From positions 620,001 to 684,000 of the forward strand of contig NZ_JACSOI010000001.1 in the NCBI RefSeq assembly GCF_018728565.1: DNA of 64,000 nt, given 5' to 3'. The notes under the pieces were generated by a model. The model saw only the letters and a program-made list of their open reading frames with translations. It was not told the origin of the DNA and ran no database searches. The number at the start of each line of letters is the position of its first letter. Positions within the stretch are counted from its first letter, which is position 1. The DNA comes from Zobellia russellii (GTDB lineage: Bacteria; Bacteroidota; Bacteroidia; Flavobacteriales; Flavobacteriaceae). Shown here in pieces: positions 16,729 through 25,616 of the stretch. A program made the translations under genes and the position numbers.

Positions 16729-17861
16729 TCAATAAACGCCTCCTTGTAAAAAATCTGCTAGCTCATAATGACGAGAACAGTTTTTATGACAAGAAGCGTT
16801 TTATCTCTATTGGGGAGAAAGAGGGTAAGGCAAAATTCTTAAAACATGTTTGTGCCTTGGCGAACAGCAACCCTAAAAACAATTCGTTTATAGTTATTGG
16901 AGTAGAGGACGAGGATAATAAAATTGTTGGGGTAGATTTTTTTGATGATAGTAAGATTCAGAACCTGGTAAATGCTTATCTGGATAACCCACCGTTAATT
17001 TCCTATGAGAATATTCCTTTTCCAAATTTGCGAGAAGGTAAAGTTGTAGGTCTGGTTACCATACTTTCTAACGGAAAGGTGTGTGCCTTGCGCAAGAATA
17101 TTTGGAAATATTACGGCGGAATGGTTTTCTTTCGTGAAGGGAGTATTAGTATGCCAAAAGCATACGGTGTAGTGCTCCAAGATATAAATTCTAGCACGGT
17201 TGCAACGATAGAGCAGCATGCAAGGAACAATATAGAATTGACACTAGATGGGGTAATAGATTTTATTAATAACCGCCATAAAAACCTGAATAGTGACTAT
17301 AAAGTTTTTAAAGAGCAATTTGTAGTCTGCTGGGCGGGAAATAAGAAAACGGTCAAAAATAACGTCTATTTTTCTCGGGTAGATATTGAATTGATCAACG
17401 AGCAGGTAAAACTTTTTTATTCGGCATTAGATGAAATTAGTATTGCCTATAACGATGACTCGTTTACTATGATAGAGTATGTTCAGCTTGGGCTGGGTGC
17501 CAAACAGAGGTATTTTCAATTGGAAAAAGTAGTGATCCATTTTTTTGATAATGGGACTTATAAGATTGAAAGCGACCTAATTTTTGAACCTCCAAAGTAC
17601 AATAAGAAAAACCTATTCCACATCTGGAACGCCAATAACGCCCTTCTGGGTAAAATTCAGAAAAATATAGAGCTAAAACCTTCTGAAAAAATAGATTTAA
17701 AACATCTGCCAGATAGCTATCTCATCTGTTATTTAAACGGTTTTGAAGAGGCCAAAGAGCAAATGGAGGTGGCCCGTAGACTATTGAAAAAGAATTACCC
17801 TAAGGTCTATCTTGGTGTAAAAGAGGCTCTTAGAATCTTAAGAAAGGTTAGGTATAATTAA
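16725..17861 (+). CDS. AlbA_2/Schlafen-like domain protein
   Basis: A 378-residue soluble protein. Residues about 25-145 look like an AlbA_2 domain (also called divergent AAA-4 or Schlafen-type): KFLKHVCALANSNPKNNSFI, then VIGVEDEDNKIVGVD and ENIPFPNLREGKVVGLVTI. This fold occurs in transcription regulators, RNases and some defence proteins. The C-terminal part is mainly alpha/beta without a recognised domain, ending in a basic helix (ARRLLKKNYPKVYLGVKEAL). It has no visible winged helix. The ATGA overlap with the SDR gene ties its expression to two oxidoreductases, so a housekeeping or regulatory role is more likely than defence. Its 3' end lies 8 bases from the convergent kinase gene. Confidence 0.7.
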   Translation: MINKRLLVKNLLAHNDENSFYDKKRFISIGEKEGKAKFLKHVCALANSNPKNNSFIVIGVEDEDNKIVGVDFFDDSKIQNLVNAYLDNPPLISYENIPFPNLREGKVVGLVTILSNGKVCALRKNIWKYYGGMVFFREGSISMPKAYGVVLQDINSSTVATIEQHARNNIELTLDGVIDFINNRHKNLNSDYKVFKEQFVVCWAGNKKTVKNNVYFSRVDIELINEQVKLFYSALDEISIAYNDDSFTMIEYVQLGLGAKQRYFQLEKVVIHFFDNGTYKIESDLIFEPPKYNKKNLFHIWNANNALLGKIQKNIELKPSEKIDLKHLPDSYLICYLNGFEEAKEQMEVARRLLKKNYPKVYLGVKEALRILRKVRYN

Positions 17862-17869
17862 AAAAATGG

Positions 17870-18817
17870 TCAATTCTTGAAAACGGTGTCATAATCAGGT
17901 AAAGAAGGAATAGCACCATAACCTGTTGTAGTAATTGCACCGGCCCTGTTAGCAATTGATACCATCTCTACCAGTTGATCATAATCCGATAGGATAAGGT
18001 GAGGGTCCCCTATATTGGCAATTTGGTATAAGAGACAACCAATAAAAGCATCGCCGGCCCCAGTAGTGTCAACAGGCGATACACTTATGCTTTCTACCGT
18101 AGTTTTGTTGTCTACTGAACTTACTAAAGTGCCGTTCCCGCCCAAGGTAACACATATGGTAGGGCATCCTATTTCATGTATAGCGTTGCAGGCACGTTCC
18201 AAGTCCGACTCCCCTGAAATTAATTGAGCCTCTTCCTCACTAAATTTACACAGATGGGATTTTTCAATGAACCTCATGCATTTTTTGATAAAGGCTTCTT
18301 CTTCCCCTTTCCAAAGGTCTTCCCTAAAATTAGGGTCAAAACTGATAAATGCATTTTGCGTTATGGAATCAAATAAATAGCGGTCATAGGATTCCTCAAG
18401 ACCACCGCCTAAGAACCCCGTTGCCGCACCAAAGTGAGCAATATTACCTTTTAGCTGCTTTTTTAAAGAGGAGTCATACTTTAGCTTTTTGTCCGCGCCC
18501 CGGCTAAAAACAAAGTCGCGTTCACCATCTTCGGCTAATGAAACAAAAGCCATAGTCGTAAAAGTTTTGGAGCGTTGTACTAGCGAAATGTCAACCCTGT
18601 TTTCTTTGAGCACATTCAAGAGGAATGTTCCAAAAGGATCATTGCCCACTGCACCTATAAATTGACCTTTACCTCCTAGTTTAGAAATGGCGCAGGCTAC
18701 GTTCGCAGGTGCACCTCCAGCTTTTTTGGTGAATTCTTTAGCTTTGGAAAGGTCATTTCCTTGCTTTATGGCTACAAAATCTATAAGTAACTCTCCTATG
18801 CAGTATATGGTTTTCAT
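17870..18817 (-). CDS. PfkB family sugar kinase, probable fructokinase
   Basis: Cytoplasmic ATP-dependent kinase of 315 residues in the ribokinase/PfkB family. The N-terminal signature is G34-G35-A-P-A-N-V-A with GAVGNDPFG, and the C-terminal signature is D250-TTGAGD256-AF, where D256 is the catalytic base and GAG the anion hole. FISFDPNFREDLW and KFSEEEAQLISG resemble bacterial fructokinases. It lies downstream of a SusC/SusD pair on the same strand, 272 bases after susD, but a strong terminator separates them, so it probably has its own promoter. It likely phosphorylates the hexose delivered by this locus; fructose is the best guess. Confidence 0.85.
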   Translation of the reverse strand: MKTIYCIGELLIDFVAIKQGNDLSKAKEFTKKAGGAPANVACAISKLGGKGQFIGAVGNDPFGTFLLNVLKENRVDISLVQRSKTFTTMAFVSLAEDGERDFVFSRGADKKLKYDSSLKKQLKGNIAHFGAATGFLGGGLEESYDRYLFDSITQNAFISFDPNFREDLWKGEEEAFIKKCMRFIEKSHLCKFSEEEAQLISGESDLERACNAIHEIGCPTICVTLGGNGTLVSSVDNKTTVESISVSPVDTTGAGDAFIGCLLYQIANIGDPHLILSDYDQLVEMVSIANRAGAITTTGYGAIPSLPDYDTVFKN

Positions 18818-19037
18818 TGGTTCCGATGGATTGATTAAACTGGCGCTGACAAATGCAATTACTACACTTTACAATATACTGGTCCAGTCTTAAATTAACT
18901 CTCTAAGTAAAAAGTTAGTAAATTTCATGAGGTGCTTCCTCTTGTTTAAGAAAGGTAACAAAATCAAAATTAAATATTTTGTTTCTATGTTATAAATTAT
19001 TTAGAAGACCATTATATAAATGTTTGTGCTAAACAAA
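18818..19037. promoter_or_regulatory. Leader of the PfkB kinase gene with short inverted repeats
   Basis: An AT-rich gap between the susD terminator and the kinase start. ACTGGTCCAGT at 18878-18888 is a 5-bp-arm inverted repeat around one base, about 60 bases before the kinase ATG and placed like an operator. A weaker pair, AACAAAAT (18957-18964) and ATTTTGTT (18976-18983), lies further upstream. No TAnnTTTG promoter element is visible in the minus direction. Confidence 0.35.
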
Positions 19038-19066
19038 AAAGCCACTTAAATTTAATAAGTGGCTTT
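19038..19066 (-). terminator. Rho-independent terminator after susD
   Basis: AAAGCCACTTA (19038-19048) pairs with TAAGTGGCTTT (19056-19066), an 11-bp stem with a 7-base loop. On the minus strand it is followed by a run of T residues. It starts 24 bases beyond the susD stop codon and should end the susC-susD transcript. Confidence 0.85.
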
Positions 19067-19089
19067 GTAGTTGTTATTGGTGTAATAGA

Positions 19090-20901
19090 TTAGTAACCGG
19101 GATTTTGGGAAATATTTGGGTTTTGGTCTATTACATTCTGTGGAATAGGGCTCATGTATTGACGAGGTTCAAATTTAGGTGTAAACTTTACTTCTGGCTC
19201 AACACTGTATGTCCAAACTCCTGAATTATCTGAAGGAACTGTGTTTCTAATAACCATGTTATGTCTGGCAACACCCATTGTTTCTTCTTGTTGCATTAGG
19301 CGTTTGTTATCATAATAGCGCTTGTTTTCAAAACAAAGTTCAACTCTGCGTTCGGTATGTATGGCATCCCTCATTTCGTCTTGGCTTAGCCCAGCGGGAA
19401 GATCAGGAAGGTCAGAACGGTTCCTGATTTTATTAATAGCGTCGTACACAGTTTGGTCCGGACCAACGGCTTCGTTTTGAGCCTCGGCATAATTCAGTAG
19501 AACTTCTGCGTATCTATAAAAAAGATCGTTCTGACCGCTGGCGTCGTTACCGGGTGCCGCGTCAGGATTCAAACGTTTTTTTTGGTAGTATCCAGAATCA
19601 CCCACATCGGTTGAACCTGCAAGGTCTATCTGGTTGGTTTTATCGGGGTTGGTGTAAGTTTCATCAATTCGGGTATAAATGATATCTTCTTCTGGCATCC
19701 AATCCAATTTGTAAGGAGCTCCATCATAAACAATGAAATCGTAGAATCTTTTTTCCCTATTTTCATATGGGTTTTGAGGATCATACCCAGAAGTGGGGTC
19801 GGTTATCGGTTTTCCGTTTGCCATGGCAAATTGGTCTACAATCTCCTGGGTAGGGTTGTAGTTTCCCCAAGTCATATATTGGCCCAATACATAGGTGGGC
19901 CCCCCACGCCTTTCATAATTGGACCCCATGCCGTTAATGTTAGCAACAATTTGTCTGTCCCAAATTACTTCTGAATTGTATTCATTAGATGCTCTCCATA
20001 AATTGGGAAGGTCATCGAACAAATCGTAAATACCACCGTATTCATCTATGAATTTTTTATTGGTGGCAGCGGCGGTCGCCCATCTATTGGGGTCTGCGGT
20101 TGCAAAGTGAACAAAATTCCCTGTATCCGGTAAATAGCTAGAGCCACTATTGAATAAGGGGCTGGCGCCAAATAGCTCAATCCACCCTTTTAGAGCCAAT
20201 GCGGCACCTAAAGTTGCTCTACCGGCATTTGGATCTCCGTTGTTATATTTTATTTCCAAATGGCCATTATCAACTATACTACCCAACTCATTGACTATAA
20301 AGTTGAAGGTTTCTTCAAAAGTGGCTCTAGGGATGAGTAGTTCTTCTTCCGTCATTGTATTTCTGTCCAATGGTTCGGTTAGAATTGGGAGACCACCTAC
20401 ATGCATGAAATATTCGCTATAAAAAAAGGCTCGTAAGAATCTCAATTCATCCATACGTTGATTGTAATATTCTGGTGTAAAGTTTTCTTTGTTGGCTTCC
20501 AGTTCTTTTAACCCTGTATTGCTTTTTCTGATTTTTACGAAAAAGCTTTCCCAAGAGTAACCATTTGTTGGACCATAGGTTCCGCCCCAAGGGCTGGTGT
20601 TACTGGAGCCTGGAGCTTGGCAAATGCCTTGACGCCAGTTAGATGCCGTGTAATAGTGACTAATGTTGTAATCATCTGTGTAATAATCAAGTTGTTCGGC
20701 AAGGGTGCATATACGCGGAATTTCACTATAGACATCGTTTACGAAAATATCGGCGTTGCCTTCGCTTTGCCATTGCGTCTGATCTGTAAGTTTGGATTTA
20801 TTTTCGTTTTCTAGAAACTCTTCGGAATCGCAAGAAAAAGATATTGATATGAGCAGGAGGCAGGCTGCTTTGAAATATGTTATATTCTGTAAGTATTTCA
20901 T
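19090..20901 (-). CDS. SusD/RagB family surface glycan-binding lipoprotein
   Basis: Outer-membrane lipoprotein of 603 residues that, with SusC, captures an oligosaccharide or other nutrient for import. With the ATG at 20901 the signal peptide is MKYLQNITYFKAACLLLISI and the lipid-modified cysteine is C24, followed by the acidic D-S-E-E, which fits the Bacteroidota surface-export signal. SusD-family blocks include RATLGAALALKGWIELFGAS, an FLRAFFYSEYFMHVGGLPIL segment and the C-terminal RYAEVLLNYAEAQNEA with a RNRSDLP/ERRVELCFENKRYYDN region. An upstream in-frame ATG at 20934 would overlap susC and lacks a signal start. The ligand cannot be told from sequence. Confidence 0.92.
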   Translation of the reverse strand: MKYLQNITYFKAACLLLISISFSCDSEEFLENENKSKLTDQTQWQSEGNADIFVNDVYSEIPRICTLAEQLDYYTDDYNISHYYTASNWRQGICQAPGSSNTSPWGGTYGPTNGYSWESFFVKIRKSNTGLKELEANKENFTPEYYNQRMDELRFLRAFFYSEYFMHVGGLPILTEPLDRNTMTEEELLIPRATFEETFNFIVNELGSIVDNGHLEIKYNNGDPNAGRATLGAALALKGWIELFGASPLFNSGSSYLPDTGNFVHFATADPNRWATAAATNKKFIDEYGGIYDLFDDLPNLWRASNEYNSEVIWDRQIVANINGMGSNYERRGGPTYVLGQYMTWGNYNPTQEIVDQFAMANGKPITDPTSGYDPQNPYENREKRFYDFIVYDGAPYKLDWMPEEDIIYTRIDETYTNPDKTNQIDLAGSTDVGDSGYYQKKRLNPDAAPGNDASGQNDLFYRYAEVLLNYAEAQNEAVGPDQTVYDAINKIRNRSDLPDLPAGLSQDEMRDAIHTERRVELCFENKRYYDNKRLMQQEETMGVARHNMVIRNTVPSDNSGVWTYSVEPEVKFTPKFEPRQYMSPIPQNVIDQNPNISQNPGY

Positions 20902-20920
20902 GATTTGTATAGTTTTTTGA

Positions 20921-23900
20921 TTAAAAGGAAACATTCATTCCAAACGATAATGATTTCATTATCGGATAGGAGTTTTCACGATCATCATATCCCAGTTCAG
21001 GGTCAATAAAGTCTAGTTTGCTTATGGTAAATAGGTTTTGTCCAGTTAAGGTAAAACCGATTCTAGATACATTCAGTTTTTCGCTTATGCTCTGAGGCAG
21101 TGCATAACCAAGAGAAGCCGTCTTTAAACGAAGATAGCTCGTATCTACCATCCAAAAATCTGAACTTTGTGTGTTATTAGAATAAGGAGATGGCGTAGCT
21201 CTTGGATATCTGGCACCTTGGTTATCTGGAGTCCATCTATTGTTAAAGTATTCGTAGGAAGTATTACTTCCATTATTTGCAAATGGGGAAGTCAAGAATG
21301 TCTGAATGTTTATGTCAGAACCTGCAGTTCCTTGAAAGAACAAAGACAGGTCAAAACCTTTATAACTCACAGATGAATTAAGACCGTACGTTGTAGAAGG
21401 GTAAACAGGTTTTCCAATAACGGTTTGGTCATTAGAATCTATTTTTCCATCAGGAACACCGTCTGGGCCACTCAAATCGGCATACCTTACATCTCCTGGG
21501 TGTAAGTCTCCAAATTGCTCAACATTATATCCGTCTGTTGCGTTTATAATACCATCGTTATTAATGTCGTCTGCAGTAGAAAATAAACCTAAAGATTTAT
21601 AGCCATAGGGAGTACCAAATGGTCTTCCAACTTTAGTTCTGTTAGGATTGTCACGTTCTGCATCACTCTGGAAAACCTCGATCATATTATTCTCTGAATA
21701 ACTCATATTGGCGCTAACAGATAATTGTAATCCGCTATCCCATTGTTTTTGAGTGCCAATGCTAAATTCAAAACCATCGTTGTTCATTTCGCCTTTATTC
21801 TCTTGAGATAAGGAGAGACCGTATTCTACCGGCAAAGTTACTTGTGGAGTTAAAAGCATTCCGGTTCGGTCTTCATGAAAATAATCAAATTCTATATTTA
21901 ATAATCCATTATACATGGTAAGGTCAAAACCTACGTCTAACTTGGTAGATATTTCCCATGTTATATTAGGATTGGGTTCATTTTGAATTCTGGAGCCTTG
22001 AACTAGAACACCATTACCATATGCGTATGCATTTCCTCGTAAGTCATAACCCGCCAGGTATTGAAATGCAGCAAGATTCCCATTGATGTAAGGTAAATTT
22101 CCAGATTTACCCCATGAACCTCTTAGCTTTAGATTGTTTACGTTCGTAACGTTTTGCATAAATTTTTCCTCGGAAATACGCCATGCGCCAGAGAATGCAG
22201 GGAAATAACCCCATCTGTTTCCTGGGGCAAAAGAGTAGTGTCCATCATATCTACCAGAAGCTTCAAGAATGTATTTGTTTTTATAAGTGTACCCTACTCT
22301 ATATACGTAACCAAGTTCGGAAGCTGTACTGGATGAACCGGCATTGTCATAATCTAGTTTGTCTGAACTCCCTAGACTCAATTCATCTATTTCAATAGCG
22401 AAATTGTTTCTTCTAGTATTGAACCAGTCATTTTTAGTTTCTCTTGCTTCCGCCACAAATAATGCAGAGATGGCATGGTCCCCTATGGTTCGGTTGTAAT
22501 TAATGTAACCTTGATACGTGAATTTTTTTGATCTATCGTTTTTTAATTGAAGCCATGTATACGGTGCTCCTCCTCCTTCTTGTAGCGATATAGCTTCGGT
22601 GTAGGTGTAAGGCTGTTGGGATAAATCTATGTTGTGATATACATAGGGTACATGCCACAGTTTGTCGTTCCCCTGTTCGTTATCAAAACTGAATACCCCC
22701 TTTACACTTAAGCCTTCTATAAAAGGAAGTTGTTGTTCTAGGTATACGGAACTAAGCAGAGTATTATCTTCTTCTCTATTGTAACCATCTGATCTTAACA
22801 CTCCAACTGGAGTGTTCGCAGAAGATTCCCCCCACTTATCACCTTCAGGATAAAGTAGGGTTTGAGTAGGGACAAATTTGTAAAAACTCCGCATGAGGTG
22901 AGTTGGTGTTTCATCGGCATCAATTCCGTCTGTGTTTTCAATTGTACCGAGTAGCGACATACCTACTTTGGTATTGGCACTTAAATTTGCATCTATATTA
23001 AGATTGTATGAGTACCTCTTGTATCCTAATGGTTCAAAAATACCGCTTTGGTCATAATAGCCTAAGCCGGCATGATATTGAATGTTTTCTGTTCCTCCAC
23101 TTATTTCGGCATTTGTAATTTGAATACCTGAATTTTTCTTGAATATTTCTGGAAAATTTGCATCGGGATACCGGTAAGGATCTTGTTTATGTAAGGAAGG
23201 GTAATTAGCAATTAAATCCGGATCATTTGGAGGAGTAGTTCCATCAGGGTTTAAGTTAAAATAACCTTCGTTCTGCAACGCCATATAGTCTTGTGCGTTC
23301 AGCATTTCAGGAAGGTAAGTAGGTTTTTGAAAAGCATACGAAGTGTTAATGCTAACAACGGGCTTGCCCGATTTTCCTTTTTTTGTGGTTATTAATATTA
23401 CACCATTTGCTCCGCCAATACCAAATGGTGCTACAGCTGCAGCATCTTTTAAAACGGTAATGGTTTCAATTACGCTGGGATCAACCTGTCCAATGTTATC
23501 TCGTCTAATACCATCAACAACAATTAGAGGTTTATTGTTACCAGTAGTAACAATACCTCTAATATGAATATCTGGGTTGTCGTTACCGGGTGTGCCGCCA
23601 TTGGGTCGCATGCTTACCCCGGCCATTCTACCGGCAAGTGATTGTGAAATATTGGCTGCAGGAACTTGGGCTATATCTCCACCTTTTAGAGTACTAATAG
23701 CCCCGGTTACGGTAGCTCTTTTTTGACTGCTGTAACCTACTACTATGATTTCATCAAGGGCGGCCGCATCGGTCTCCATTGTTACTTCTACAGAAGTTTT
23801 ACCGGAAAAATCTATTTCTTTGGTTTTATAACCAATGTAAGAGATGCTCAAAATATGTTGATTACCTTCTACTTGTAAAGTAAAGTTACCGTCAAAATCA

Positions 23901-24136
23901 GACGTTGTGCCTACTGTGGTTCCTTTTAAGACAATACTAGCACCAGGTAGCGGTTCTCCTAAGTCGTCATAAACGGTTCCTGAAATGGTTGGTTGTTGTA
24001 GGGGATTTTCATTTTCTTTAATTTCTGCATTTGCGTTTAAGAGTGTTAATAGGCAAATGGCCGTGGCTAATATTTTCTTTGGTCCCCTGACCAAAGAATT
24101 AACCGCAGAGAATAGTAGTTCCTCTTTGTTTTTCAT
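20921..24136 (-). CDS. SusC/RagA family TonB-linked outer-membrane transporter
   Basis: A 1071-residue TonB-dependent outer-membrane barrel, partner of the SusD gene 19 bases downstream. After a long signal region (cleavage likely after about residue 38, NANAE) comes a carboxypeptidase-D regulatory-like domain at about 50-125 (ISGTVYDDLGEPLPGASIVL), the SusC-type TonB-box region LDEIIVVGYSSQKRATVTGA at about 132-150, a plug domain (PLIVVDGIRRDN; NGVILITTKKG), and a barrel ending in the aromatic residue of MNVSF. No anti-sigma partner or hybrid two-component system is encoded beside it. Two inverted repeats lie in its promoter region. Substrate unknown; the kinase next door hints at a fructose-containing glycan. 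Confidence 0.93.
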   Translation of the reverse strand: MKNKEELLFSAVNSLVRGPKKILATAICLLTLLNANAEIKENENPLQQPTISGTVYDDLGEPLPGASIVLKGTTVGTTSDFDGNFTLQVEGNQHILSISYIGYKTKEIDFSGKTSVEVTMETDAAALDEIIVVGYSSQKRATVTGAISTLKGGDIAQVPAANISQSLAGRMAGVSMRPNGGTPGNDNPDIHIRGIVTTGNNKPLIVVDGIRRDNIGQVDPSVIETITVLKDAAAVAPFGIGGANGVILITTKKGKSGKPVVSINTSYAFQKPTYLPEMLNAQDYMALQNEGYFNLNPDGTTPPNDPDLIANYPSLHKQDPYRYPDANFPEIFKKNSGIQITNAEISGGTENIQYHAGLGYYDQSGIFEPLGYKRYSYNLNIDANLSANTKVGMSLLGTIENTDGIDADETPTHLMRSFYKFVPTQTLLYPEGDKWGESSANTPVGVLRSDGYNREEDNTLLSSVYLEQQLPFIEGLSVKGVFSFDNEQGNDKLWHVPYVYHNIDLSQQPYTYTEAISLQEGGGAPYTWLQLKNDRSKKFTYQGYINYNRTIGDHAISALFVAEARETKNDWFNTRRNNFAIEIDELSLGSSDKLDYDNAGSSSTASELGYVYRVGYTYKNKYILEASGRYDGHYSFAPGNRWGYFPAFSGAWRISEEKFMQNVTNVNNLKLRGSWGKSGNLPYINGNLAAFQYLAGYDLRGNAYAYGNGVLVQGSRIQNEPNPNITWEISTKLDVGFDLTMYNGLLNIEFDYFHEDRTGMLLTPQVTLPVEYGLSLSQENKGEMNNDGFEFSIGTQKQWDSGLQLSVSANMSYSENNMIEVFQSDAERDNPNRTKVGRPFGTPYGYKSLGLFSTADDINNDGIINATDGYNVEQFGDLHPGDVRYADLSGPDGVPDGKIDSNDQTVIGKPVYPSTTYGLNSSVSYKGFDLSLFFQGTAGSDINIQTFLTSPFANNGSNTSYEYFNNRWTPDNQGARYPRATPSPYSNNTQSSDFWMVDTSYLRLKTASLGYALPQSISEKLNVSRIGFTLTGQNLFTISKLDFIDPELGYDDRENSYPIMKSLSFGMNVSF

Positions 24137-24423
24137 GTTGAGAAGTTTTTTGTTGTGAAAGGTTAATTGAGTATCAAGGTCATAAACGTAGTTAAAATCC
24201 TGAGATTTATGAAAAAATTATGCAAAAAATTTCATACTTTGCAAAAATTTGCATAATTCAATTGTCGTTATGACAATTTAGGCTTAGGTAGGTTGGTTGA
24301 ATGATGATACAATTCTTAATTAACTAATCCAGTCCTACAAACTCTCTGTTAAATTGCCTACCCCTTCTTTGTCCCTTTTAAAGAAATCCACTACCTTATT
24401 ACAAATTTTTAATAACTAGAGAA
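24137..24423. promoter_or_regulatory. Divergent intergenic region with palindromic sites (susC promoter)
   Basis: A 287-base AT-rich region between susC (minus) and the SPFH gene (plus). It contains AATTATGCAAA (24216-24226) paired with TTTGCATAATT (24248-24258), 11 bp perfect with a 21-base spacer, and within the spacer a palindrome TTTGCAAA (24238-24245). Next to it, AATTGTC (24260-24266) and GACAATT (24272-24278) form a second, perfect 7-bp inverted repeat. These lie 80-142 bases upstream of the susC start, suitable for regulator binding. No TAnnTTTG element was found in either direction. Confidence 0.55.
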
Positions 24424-25563
24424 ATGGATTTGTTCAACGAAATAAAAAAGAAGCTTAGTCACGAGTTTATAGACATTATAGAGTGGCTAGACAATACCAA
24501 TGACACCATTGTTCATCGTTTTGAACGTTATCAAAATGAAATTAAGAACAACGCTAAACTTATAGTACGGGAGGGGCAGACCGCTGTTTTTATTAACGAA
24601 GGTCAGTTGGCCGATGTTTTTAAGCCCGGGACGTATACACTTAATACGCAAAACTTACCCATTTTAACCACGTTGAAAGGATGGAAATATGGTTTTGATA
24701 GTCCGTTTAAAGCTGAGGTCTATTTTGTGAACACCCATTTGTTTACCGATGAAAAATGGGGCACCAAGAACCCGGTAATGTTAAGTGACGAACGCTTCGG
24801 TTTGGTTGAAATACGGGCTTTTGGAACGTATAGTTTTAGGATCAGTGACCCAGGTAAATTTGTAGTAGATGTAGTAGGAACCGATGGTAATTTTACCAAT
24901 TACGAAGTAAATGAACATCTCAAAAGTTTAATCGTTACCCGTTTTACGGATACGGTAGGGGAAGCCAATTTACCCATAGAACTTTATGCCGCTAATACTA
25001 CTGAACTTTCGGAAACCTGCCAAGAGGTAATGCAACCGGAATTTGGAAGAGTAGGTATAGAATTGGAGCGTTTCTATATTGAAAACGTATCAATGCCGGA
25101 AGAGCTTAAAAAGGAGATTTTTGAGTACAGCAGACTGGATAAGCTGGATATGGTAAAGCTTTCGCAATTTAAAGCCGCCAAAGCAATGGAAGTAGCGGCC
25201 AAGAATGAGGGCGGTACCGCTGGGGCAGGCATGGGAATGGGAATGGGTTTTGTGCTTGCGCAACAAATGGGCAATATGATGAACCCGCAAGCTGCCCAGC
25301 AACCTTTTGGAGGTTCGGCACCATCCGCTTCGGTTCCTCCGCCAATGCCGGTTCAGGTTCAATATTATTATGCCGCCAACGGCCAGCAGAACGGACCTGT
25401 TGCTTTTGACAAGTTAAAGGAGCTTTTTGCCAGTAGGACCATAAATAGGGATTCATTGGTGTGGAAGCAGGGCATGCAAAACTGGACAGCCCTAAAAGAG
25501 GTGGAAGAATTAAAATCGTTTTTAGGGGGGAATACGCCTCCACCGCTACCAACTAATAGTTAA
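24424..25563 (+). CDS. SPFH-domain protein (YdjI-like) with C-terminal GYF_2 domain
   Basis: A 379-residue protein. Residues about 40-235 form the SPFH/virion-core domain of the YdjI type (GQTAVFINEGQLADVFKPGT; FGLVEIRAFGTYSFRISDPG), then a Gly/Met-rich linker with a GMGMGMG run (about 266-275), a Pro-rich segment and a GYF_2 domain from about 316 to 368 (YYAANGQQNGPVAFDKLKEL, LVWKQGMQNWTAL). There is no membrane anchor, so localisation would need a partner. The next gene encodes a zinc-ribbon membrane protein like Bacillus YdjG; in Bacillus YdjG/YdjH recruit YdjI to stressed membrane. No PspA gene is nearby. Confidence 0.88.
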   Translation: MDLFNEIKKKLSHEFIDIIEWLDNTNDTIVHRFERYQNEIKNNAKLIVREGQTAVFINEGQLADVFKPGTYTLNTQNLPILTTLKGWKYGFDSPFKAEVYFVNTHLFTDEKWGTKNPVMLSDERFGLVEIRAFGTYSFRISDPGKFVVDVVGTDGNFTNYEVNEHLKSLIVTRFTDTVGEANLPIELYAANTTELSETCQEVMQPEFGRVGIELERFYIENVSMPEELKKEIFEYSRLDKLDMVKLSQFKAAKAMEVAAKNEGGTAGAGMGMGMGFVLAQQMGNMMNPQAAQQPFGGSAPSASVPPPMPVQVQYYYAANGQQNGPVAFDKLKELFASRTINRDSLVWKQGMQNWTALKEVEELKSFLGGNTPPPLPTNS

Positions 25564-25616
25564 ATGATTTTTGTCTCCTGTTAGATGCCATCTTTCCAAA
25601 ATAGAGGAACTGATTA

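Noticed and set aside
16725-17861. Defence-island or phage-related function for the AlbA_2 protein
   Set aside because: The neighbours are metabolic enzymes in a tight operon, with no integrase, toxin, nuclease or restriction gene within the window.
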